Assembly: GCA_017453705.1 (NCBI GenBank)
Contig: JAFTEK010000307.1
Coordinates: 1 to 6,179, forward strand
From: Treponema sp.
GTDB taxonomy: Bacteria; Spirochaetota; Spirochaetia; Treponematales; Treponemataceae
Length of the DNA: 6,179 bases
Reading direction: 5' to 3'
The position numbers were made by a program, and so were the translations under genes. Positions 1-5,187 of this stretch are shown here, piece by piece. The notes below the pieces were generated by a model. It was not told the DNA's origin. It worked only from the letters and a program-made list of their open reading frames with translations, and did not search any database. Numbering within the stretch: position 1 is the stretch's first letter; every line of letters starts with the position of its first letter.

Positions 1-1975
1 CGCTTCCTATCAGGGGCAGGACATGGTGCTCCGTGTCAGGGTGGATTTGACCACTGACGAAATACTGGACTGCAAGCCTTATGTTTCTTCCATGATTGGA
101 GCCAGGTACACTGAGGTTTCCAAGGGCGGCAAGGGCATGTCATTTATTATAGAAAACGGCAAGTCCGCCAGCGATGTTCTTGACCGGGATAAAATGCTCA
201 AGAACTATTCGATGGGAATCAGGTTTTTCACCTATGACTACAGTATAGGACGGATAGGATCGGAGCTGTCTTGGGCGGAGGGGGTCGCCAGGCTGTTTGA
301 GTCCCCCGACAACAGCCATGTGGAGATGTTCTTCTATGCCTACAATATATCCAAGCAGAAGAATGAACAGCTGCTCATAGGCAGTATCATAAACTCGGTT
401 TATGAGAAAATCGGAATCATTGACCTTCCCGATTGCACCTTTAGGAATTTCATCGTAAAGAAAGAGATAATCTCCGATCATGGTATGTCGTACAGGGACT
501 ATATCCAGAACATAGAGGCTGCCCGCTATATACCGGAGATTGACCAGGCCAACTTCCTTGAAGCCATGAACCTTGAGACCGTGAAGAGGGAGCTGGAGAA
601 CCAGGATTTGTACACCTTCAGGACGCCTTATATGGAAATGAAAGAAGGTGGCGGTGTGCGCATGACATACAAGATGATGCGTTTCTTCTATATCGATGAT
701 GCGCACACGGGGATAATCCTGTGTGTCTCGGATGTCACGCGGCAGAGCGAGAAGGAAATGGCTCAGAAGGAGTCCCTCAAGGAAGCCTTGGTAAAGGCCG
801 AGAGTGCCAACAGGGCCAAGTCCGAATTTGTTTCCCGCATAAGCCACGACATCCGTACTCCTATCGGTGCCATTCAGAACCTGACCCAGTTTGCCAAGAT
901 GGACGTGGACAACAAGGCAAAGCTGATGCACGATTTGGAGCAAATAGAAACCAGCAACAAATTCCTGCTCTCATTGATAAACGACGTCCTGGACATCTCC
1001 AAGGTGGACAAGGGGCAGATAAAGCTTATCCCGGAGGTCTATCCTTACAGGGAATACATTGACAACATTCAGAACATCATGGAACCCATGTGCAGCAAGA
1101 AGGGGCTGCACTGGCAGATGAACATCGTGGAAAAAGGCTATGGCGGTGCTGCCATCATTGACCGTGTTAGGATGAACCAGATATCCCTTAACCTCCTCTC
1201 CAATGCGGTGAAGTATACGCCCGAATGTGGGGAAGTTACCTACACGTCCAAGAGCAGGGTGTTGGATGACGGAAGCTTTATGCTTGCCTTCGAGGTCAAA
1301 GATAATGGAATCGGCATGAGCGAGGAATTCCAAAAGCACATGTTCGAGGAGTTCTCCCAGGAATACGACAATGGCAATAGACCCAAGGGGATAACAGGAA
1401 CAGGGCTGGGACTTGCCATCGTCAAGCGTATGGTGGATTTGATGGGGGGCAAGCTGATAGTGGAGAGTGAGCTTGGCATAGGCACTTGCATAAATGTTGA
1501 GATTCCCTGCCAGTTCCGTACTGACAGCGAGATAAACAAGGCTGCGGAAGAGGAGGCTGTCTACGAGAAGCAGAACGAGGATGCCAAGATAAATCTGCCG
1601 GGTAAGGTTCTGCTCGCGGAAGACAATCCCATAAATGTTGACATAGCGATGACTTTTCTGGAGATGTTTGGCTGCAAGGTGGAACATGCGGAGAACGGCA
1701 AGGAGGCCGTGGAGCTTTTTGCTTTCTCCAAGCCCAAGGAATACTCTGTTATCCTTATGGACATACAGATGCCCTTTATGGACGGCTACGAGGCCACTAA
1801 ACGGATACGTGCCCTTAAGCGGGAGGATGCCAAGACCGTGCCTATAATTGCCATGACAGCTGATGCTTTTGAGGATGCCAGGCAAAGGGCTTATGATGCG
1901 GGTGTGGATGACTATCTTACTAAGCCCCTCAATGCCAAGGAGCTCAAGAGGCGGCTTTTGGACATAGGCACTTGA
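1..1975 (+). CDS. Hybrid sensor histidine kinase/response regulator (5' partial)
   Basis: The reading frame is open to the left edge, so the ATG at 23 is probably internal and the N-terminus lies outside the window. Residues below are counted from that ATG. Two PAS-like sensory segments come first (about 60-115, ending YAYNISKQK, and about 125-240, ending CVSDVTR; both assigned by weak resemblance). A short charged linker helix (about 241-270) follows. The HisKA domain has the phospho-acceptor His275 in HDIRTP. The ATPase domain has its N box at Asn394 (NLLSNAVKYT), G1 at 427-432 (DNGIGM) and G2 at 459-464 (GTGLGL). A C-terminal receiver domain (528-650) has acidic Glu533/Asp534, phospho-acceptor Asp580 (MDIQMP), Thr612 and Lys634. 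All catalytic residues are present, so it should autophosphorylate and pass phosphate to its own receiver. No DNA-binding or other output domain follows; the partner and signal are unknown. No membrane segment is visible in this part. Confidence 0.95.
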   Translation, partial: ASYQGQDMVLRVRVDLTTDEILDCKPYVSSMIGARYTEVSKGGKGMSFIIENGKSASDVLDRDKMLKNYSMGIRFFTYDYSIGRIGSELSWAEGVARLFESPDNSHVEMFFYAYNISKQKNEQLLIGSIINSVYEKIGIIDLPDCTFRNFIVKKEIISDHGMSYRDYIQNIEAARYIPEIDQANFLEAMNLETVKRELENQDLYTFRTPYMEMKEGGGVRMTYKMMRFFYIDDAHTGIILCVSDVTRQSEKEMAQKESLKEALVKAESANRAKSEFVSRISHDIRTPIGAIQNLTQFAKMDVDNKAKLMHDLEQIETSNKFLLSLINDVLDISKVDKGQIKLIPEVYPYREYIDNIQNIMEPMCSKKGLHWQMNIVEKGYGGAAIIDRVRMNQISLNLLSNAVKYTPECGEVTYTSKSRVLDDGSFMLAFEVKDNGIGMSEEFQKHMFEEFSQEYDNGNRPKGITGTGLGLAIVKRMVDLMGGKLIVESELGIGTCINVEIPCQFRTDSEINKAAEEEAVYEKQNEDAKINLPGKVLLAEDNPINVDIAMTFLEMFGCKVEHAENGKEAVELFAFSKPKEYSVILMDIQMPFMDGYEATKRIRALKREDAKTVPIIAMTADAFEDARQRAYDAGVDDYLTKPLNAKELKRRLLDIGT

Positions 1976-2041
1976 GCTTAGGCTCCTGCCGACCCTAAGG
2001 AAATCATAAAAGGGGCTTGCCCGGTCTTAAGGAGTGCCCTT

Positions 2042-2854
2042 CTACAGGAATCCCATCGCGGATAATATCAGGCTGGCGGAAACTGTTGCCGCGCTCTCAG
2101 TCCTGAGTACCCTCTTTCCCATTCCCAGAAGATGAAAGCCGTTTTCTTCCAATAGATTTCTCTCTCTCTCGCTCCAGCCCCGCTCACTTCCTATTGCGGA
2201 GACTGCCCGGCAACCGTTCTCTTGTAATTCACTTTCCCTTTGGCGCAGGAAGCTTGATAGGCTTCCTTCTGCCCTTATGTTGTCCATTGCGAGATGGAGG
2301 GGACTGTTGCCGTAAAGCCTCTCTTCTTCTTGCAGGAGCTTTAGGGCGCAGTCCAGGCTGGGAAGAATCTTTACCGTGGGAACATGGCTGCTGGCCGCCT
2401 GCACTGTTCCTTCCAAAAGCATCTTGCGGCACTCCGCCTGGTCATAGAGGGTGGACTTGAGGTAGGACTTTTCAACCAAATCAGTCCCGCAGAGGTAAAC
2501 CGAGCATACGCCAAGGCCTGCCATGTCGCGGAGCAGGCGTTTAAGCTGGATGGGGCGGGGAAAGCCGATGAGCATCGTGAGGGGGTAGAGGGGTTTGCCG
2601 TCGTTTTCGGGGCGGAATGAAAAATACATCAGGCCGCCCTTGTAGCTCTTTCCGCTGGGAGAAGTCATCTCGGCCTCTTGGATTCGCTCTATTGTCGCTG
2701 TTCCCGCCTCTCCGTCTATGATTCCGGCGCAAAAGCTGTCACCAGCTTTCTTGTGAAGGACTGTTATAATGTGCTTGGCACGCTCATCGCGCAAATCCAG
2801 TGGCTTGTGACATTCTTCCGGGCTGAAAAGGCAGATGTTCATAGGGCTAATCAT
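2042..2854 (-). CDS. rsmE: 16S rRNA (uracil(1498)-N3)-methyltransferase, RsmE family
   Basis: RsmE is a cytoplasmic SPOUT-fold enzyme that uses S-adenosylmethionine to methylate N3 of U1498 in 16S rRNA. The 270-residue length is slightly above the usual 240-250. The N-terminal PUA-like part shows AKHIITVLHKKAGD (26-39), matching the family's H-x-x-VLR-x-x-x-GD pattern with His for Arg. The C-terminal SAM-binding knot is clear: IGSERGWS (221-228), then LGMGKRVLRTESA (243-255). The usual form of the first motif is IGPEGGFS, so Pro is Ser and one Gly is Arg here. The linking motifs (GLGVCSVYLCGTD, 113-124) are also divergent, but the fold signature is convincing. The start is uncertain: ATG at 2854 and ATG at 2842 (giving MNICLF) are both possible and neither has a clear Shine-Dalgarno sequence; the shorter form fits the family's N-terminus well. 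The gene faces the kinase and is divergent from rpsU. Confidence 0.9.
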   Translation of the reverse strand: MISPMNICLFSPEECHKPLDLRDERAKHIITVLHKKAGDSFCAGIIDGEAGTATIERIQEAEMTSPSGKSYKGGLMYFSFRPENDGKPLYPLTMLIGFPRPIQLKRLLRDMAGLGVCSVYLCGTDLVEKSYLKSTLYDQAECRKMLLEGTVQAASSHVPTVKILPSLDCALKLLQEEERLYGNSPLHLAMDNIRAEGSLSSFLRQRESELQENGCRAVSAIGSERGWSERERNLLEENGFHLLGMGKRVLRTESAATVSASLILSAMGFL

Positions 2855-2946
2855 ATCAGATTGAATGGTATGTGAAAAGCTAGGGAAATGGTGTTGTAAG
2901 GCCGTGGGGCAACCGGGCAGTGGGATACAACTTGCTCATCGCACCC

Positions 2947-2975
2947 TTGACTTTTTGCTAAGTTTATGTCATACT
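2947..2975 (+). promoter_or_regulatory. Probable sigma-70-type promoter of rpsU
   Basis: TTGACT (2947-2952) matches the -35 consensus at five of six bases. It is followed after 17 bases by CATACT (2970-2975), which matches the -10 consensus at four of six. A start of transcription near 2982 would give rpsU a leader of about 38 bases. The spacing is ideal and the position fits, but this is consensus matching by eye only. Confidence 0.45.
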
Positions 2976-3019
2976 TGCATTTCCTGCGGAACTGCCGCCG
3001 GTGAGGATGGTGAAATAAG

Positions 3020-3238
3020 TTGGCAAGCATTTTTGTCGAAGACGGTGAGAACCTTGAGAAGGCTATCAAGCGCTTCAAGAGGATGGTCGAGAAAGAAGGA
3101 ATTATCCGCGAGTACAAGAGACGCGAGTATTACGAGAAGCCTTCCACCATACTCAACCGCAAGAACAAGGCCATTCAGCGCAAGCTGATGAAGAAGACTC
3201 GTCCTTCTTCCAGGCCGCATGACACCAAGTCATACTAA
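3020..3238 (+). CDS. rpsU: 30S ribosomal protein S21 (bS21), TTG start
   Basis: bS21 is a small basic protein of the 30S platform that sits near the 3' end of 16S rRNA and helps early mRNA binding. The 72-residue product has the family core: [16 protein letters not shown] (6-21), then [18 protein letters not shown] (25-42), then a Lys/Arg-rich tail. The start is TTG. An in-frame TGA at 3011-3013 lies two codons upstream, and the next ATG (3083) would remove the conserved first 21 residues, so TTG is almost forced. A GATGGTG stretch (3006-3012) seven bases before the start partly matches the GGAGGTG Shine-Dalgarno sequence. The C-terminal tail ([12 protein letters not shown]) is less basic than in many homologues. 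The gene appears monocistronic: it has its own promoter-like element and a strong terminator, and converges with argC. In many bacteria rpsU precedes dnaG and rpoD; that is not so here. Confidence 0.95.
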   Translation: MASIFVEDGENLEKAIKRFKRMVEKEGIIREYKRREYYEKPSTILNRKNKAIQRKLMKKTRPSSRPHDTKSY

Positions 3239-3245
3239 TCTGAGT

Positions 3246-3279
3246 AAAAAGCCCTCGGTTGTCCGGGGGCTTTTCTTTT
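3246..3279. terminator. Bidirectional intrinsic terminator between rpsU and argC
   Basis: GCCCTCGG (3251-3258) pairs with CCGGGGGC (3263-3270) through eight base pairs, one of them G-T, around a TTGT loop. A five-A run precedes the stem and TTTTCTTTT follows it, so the structure works as a Rho-independent terminator in either direction. It lies 8 bases after the rpsU stop and just after the argC stop on the other strand, so it serves both convergent genes. Confidence 0.9.
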
Positions 3280-3282
3280 CCT

Positions 3283-4377
3283 TTAGAATGAGGCGGGGAT
3301 AAAGTCAAGGCCTGTCCGCTCGTCAAAGCCGTACATCAAGTTCATGTTCTGCACAGCCTGCCCGGACGCGCCTTTTACCATGTTGTCAAGCACGCTTACG
3401 ATTTCCAGCATCTTTCCGCCGTTTACCAGATAAATCTGCATGTCGCAGTAGTTGGTGCCGCGTATCGTGCGGGTTGTCGCCTGCACTCCCTCTGGCAGGA
3501 CGCGGACGAAAGGCTCTCCCTTGTAAGTTTCCTCATATATTGAGCGTATCGCAGCAAGGCCTGATGCGGCGGCTTGCATCCCTTTCGCTGACAAGGGGGC
3601 GTAGACTGTGCTCAGTATGCCCCTGTTCATGGGGATGAGCTGCGGGGTAAAGATTACGGACAAGTCCGACGGCTCCTTTCCCGCTATGAGGGCAAAGTTC
3701 CTCTGTATTTCGCTCTGGTGCCTGTGGTTTCCTACCTTGTAGGCGGAAAGGCTCTCGCCGCACTCGCAGAAGTGGTTGGTCATCGTGGCATTGCGTCCTG
3801 AGCCGGTGACACCGCTCTTGGAATCCACGATGAGGGGGGCGGATGTGTCTACCAGACCCGACTTGAGGGCTGGCAGAAGGCCGAGAGTCGCGCTGGTCAC
3901 GTAGCAGCCGGGGTTGCCTATGATGCGGGCTTTCTTTATCATCTCCCGGTTCATCTCAGGGGAGCCGTAGACACATTCCTTGTGGACTTCGGGAAACTGC
4001 CAGTCCTTCTTGTACCAGGTCTTGAATGTGGCTTCGTCCATGCCGTAGCGGAAGTCCGCGCTCAAGTCGATGAGTTTTTTGCCGTTTTTGACGCACCAGT
4101 CTGCGTACTGTTCGGCGATTCCGTGGGGTAGGGCGGTGAACAGGATGTCGGACTTCTCTTTAACCTCGTCCGCCGTTAGCAACATTCCGTCGCTCTTGTC
4201 GCCAAGCTGCCCCAGAAGGTTCTGGTATACGCTGTCTATCCTCTGTCCTTCAAAACTCACGGAGCTTGCATATATCTTCTCTATGCCAGGATGCCTTAGC
4301 AATATCCTGAAAAGCTCCACTCCGGCGTAACCTGTCGCCCCGATGATTCCGGCCTTTATTGTAACCTTGTCTGCCAT
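3283..4377 (-). CDS. argC: N-acetyl-gamma-glutamyl-phosphate reductase
   Basis: ArgC catalyses the NADPH-dependent reduction of N-acetyl-glutamyl-phosphate to N-acetyl-glutamate semialdehyde, the third step of arginine/ornithine synthesis, in the cytoplasm. The 364-residue product is close to the usual 340-350 of the common form. The N-terminal Rossmann motif is GIIGATGYAGVELFRIL (10-26). The catalytic Cys158 lies in GNPGCYVT (154-161). VDSKSGVTGSGR (184-195), KVGNHRHQSEI (214-224, with the substrate-binding histidines) and the C-terminal GASGQAVQNMN (336-346) are all typical. Nothing is missing. The start at ATG 4377 has a Shine-Dalgarno-like AAAGGGA nine bases upstream. No other arg gene is visible, so it is not part of an arg operon on either side within this window. 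The divergent neighbour is a lipoprotein gene, with a palindrome in the shared upstream region. Confidence 0.97.
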   Translation of the reverse strand: MADKVTIKAGIIGATGYAGVELFRILLRHPGIEKIYASSVSFEGQRIDSVYQNLLGQLGDKSDGMLLTADEVKEKSDILFTALPHGIAEQYADWCVKNGKKLIDLSADFRYGMDEATFKTWYKKDWQFPEVHKECVYGSPEMNREMIKKARIIGNPGCYVTSATLGLLPALKSGLVDTSAPLIVDSKSGVTGSGRNATMTNHFCECGESLSAYKVGNHRHQSEIQRNFALIAGKEPSDLSVIFTPQLIPMNRGILSTVYAPLSAKGMQAAASGLAAIRSIYEETYKGEPFVRVLPEGVQATTRTIRGTNYCDMQIYLVNGGKMLEIVSVLDNMVKGASGQAVQNMNLMYGFDERTGLDFIPASF

Positions 4378-4386
4378 AATATTTTT

Positions 4387-4393
4387 TCCCTTT
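4387..4393 (-). promoter_or_regulatory. Ribosome binding site of argC
   Basis: Read on the minus strand this is AAAGGGA, separated by nine bases from the argC ATG at 4377. It resembles the Shine-Dalgarno consensus and supports this start. Confidence 0.5.
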
Positions 4394-4412
4394 GGAAGTT
4401 ATCCATAGCCTG

Positions 4413-4440
4413 TTTCAAAAGATGCTTGCTTCTTTTGAAA
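4413..4440. repeat. Perfect inverted repeat in the argC/lipoprotein divergent region
   Basis: TTTCAAAAGA (4413-4422) and TCTTTTGAAA (4431-4440) are exact reverse complements, 10 bases each, around the 8-base spacer TGCTTGCT. It lies between the two divergent genes, 36 bases upstream of the argC start and 43 bases upstream of the lipoprotein start. No T run follows in either direction, so it does not look like a terminator. It could be an operator for a dimeric repressor or a stem-loop in the argC leader. The arms do not closely match the classic ARG box, so regulation by ArgR cannot be claimed. Confidence 0.75.
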
Positions 4441-4468
4441 AGCCTTACTAGTAATAAATCTGGAGAAA

Positions 4469-4477
4469 TGATACACT
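4469..4477 (+). promoter_or_regulatory. Possible extended -10 element for the lipoprotein gene
   Basis: TGATACACT has the TGn extension and four of six bases of TATAAT. There is no good -35 at 17 bases (TAGTAA, three of six). Transcription would begin six or seven bases later, at or next to the A of the ATG at 4484. That fits a leaderless or nearly leaderless message and the lack of a well-spaced Shine-Dalgarno sequence. Weak evidence, by eye only. Confidence 0.25.
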
Positions 4478-4483
4478 GATAAA

Positions 4484-5056
4484 ATGAAACAATCAAGAAT
4501 CCTAAAGGGGAATGTAATAAAAAGCCTTTTTTCAGCCGCTTTTCTGACGCTGGCTTTTTCATCCTGTGAGACAATGGGCAAGGTTGACCCGCAGTCACTG
4601 CCGATGGAGACTTCCGATCGGGAAATCGTCCAGATGGCGCAGAAGGCCTTCAATAACAATAATTTTAAGCTTTCAGAACAGTATTATAACGTCCTTTTGC
4701 AGCGTTATGGTAACAACACGGTTGACTACATAATAGGCAAGTACGAGATAGCGCATATTGCGGTAAAGAAAAAGGACTACAGCACGGCAGTTCCTATTCT
4801 GGAGGAGATTCTTGGGATATACAGTGAGACACCCGCCGGTGAACTGCCTGCTTCATATAAGGTGCTGGCCCAGAATGACTTGAAGAAAGTTCCTGAGAAA
4901 ACAAGGATGGAGCTTTCAAGCTCCTATACTGGTAAACAGGGCAACGACTACTACGAGAACGATGATTACGGTGACACGGACTTCTTTAATGAGTATGCCC
5001 CGCCGCAACCAGACGGCGGCGGAAACTATTCCGACAACGATTCCTACTGGGATTAA
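4484..5056 (+). CDS. Probable lipoprotein with TPR-like repeats
   Basis: This is a 190-residue predicted lipoprotein of unknown role. Residues 1-27 form a signal peptide: a basic start (MKQSRILKGNVIK), a hydrophobic core (SLFSAAFLTLAFSS) and the lipobox AFSSC with Cys28 as the lipidated residue. Phe at -3 fits the relaxed lipobox of spirochaetes better than that of enterobacteria. Residues about 45-115 look like two TPR helix-turn-helix units (IVQMAQKAFNNNNFKLSEQYY, then YEIAHIAVKKKDYSTAVPILEE). This resembles BamD/YfiO-like or other envelope scaffold lipoproteins but is too short to be called BamD. The last 40 residues are a low-complexity tail rich in Asp, Asn, Tyr and Gly, ending DNDSYWD. 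The start is fixed by an in-frame TGA at 4469-4471; GGAG at 4462-4465 is too far (18 bases) for a normal ribosome binding site. It converges with the VWA gene through a shared terminator. Confidence 0.85.
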   Translation: MKQSRILKGNVIKSLFSAAFLTLAFSSCETMGKVDPQSLPMETSDREIVQMAQKAFNNNNFKLSEQYYNVLLQRYGNNTVDYIIGKYEIAHIAVKKKDYSTAVPILEEILGIYSETPAGELPASYKVLAQNDLKKVPEKTRMELSSSYTGKQGNDYYENDDYGDTDFFNEYAPPQPDGGGNYSDNDSYWD

Positions 5057-5121
5057 AGGCAGGGGCAAGTCCAAAAGGCGGCCGCTTTTGCAACCTGCTC
5101 AAGCGACTTTTTGGGCTGCCT
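5057..5121 (+). other. Nested complementary segments downstream of the lipoprotein gene
   Basis: Between the lipoprotein stop and the terminator several short segments can pair in nested order: AGGCAG (5057-5062) with CTGCCT (5116-5121), CCAAAA (5071-5076) with TTTTGG (5109-5114), and CGCTT (5083-5087) with AAGCG (5101-5105). A competing hairpin is CAAAAG/CTTTTG (5072-5077 and 5085-5090). This could be a structured 3' untranslated region. The stems are short and could be chance. Confidence 0.3.
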
Positions 5122-5136
5122 CAGTTGGATTGGAAT

Positions 5137-5172
5137 AAAAAAGCGGAGGCTTGAAAGCCCCCGCTTTTTTTT
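5137..5172. terminator. Bidirectional intrinsic terminator between the lipoprotein and VWA genes
   Basis: GCGGAGGC (5143-5150) pairs with GCCCCCGC (5157-5164) with one A-C mismatch, around a TTGAAA loop. Six A precede the stem and eight T follow it, so it can end transcription in both directions. It lies 80 bases after the lipoprotein stop and 15 bases beyond the end of the VWA gene on the opposite strand. Confidence 0.92.
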
Positions 5173-5187
5173 GCCCTGATATGTTTC

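Noticed and set aside
140..943. A 267-codon open frame on the minus strand, antisense to the kinase
   Set aside because: The plus frame holds clear PAS and HisKA motifs. The antisense frame has no recognisable domain and is a by-product of the kinase's codon use.
971..1885. A 304-codon open frame on the minus strand, antisense to the kinase
   Set aside because: It lies opposite the HisKA, ATPase and receiver domains, whose motifs are intact on the plus strand. It shows no domain of its own.
1977..2041. Possible terminator between the kinase and rsmE
   Set aside because: CTTAGG/CCTAAG (1977-1982, 1994-1999) has no T run after it. For rsmE, AAGGGC with GCCCCTT then TTTT on the minus strand has a bulge and a 19-base loop. 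Neither is strong enough to call.
2855..2946. Promoter for rsmE on the minus strand
   Set aside because: TACCAT-like -10 matches exist, but no -35 at proper spacing and no Shine-Dalgarno sequence could be found, so nothing is called.
4413..4440. ARG box for ArgR regulation of argC
   Set aside because: The arm sequence and 8-base spacing do not match the classic 18-base ARG box, so only an unspecified inverted repeat is reported.
5078..5085. GCGGCCGC 8-base palindrome
   Set aside because: It is a NotI recognition sequence by chance inside the hairpin region and has no visible biological role.
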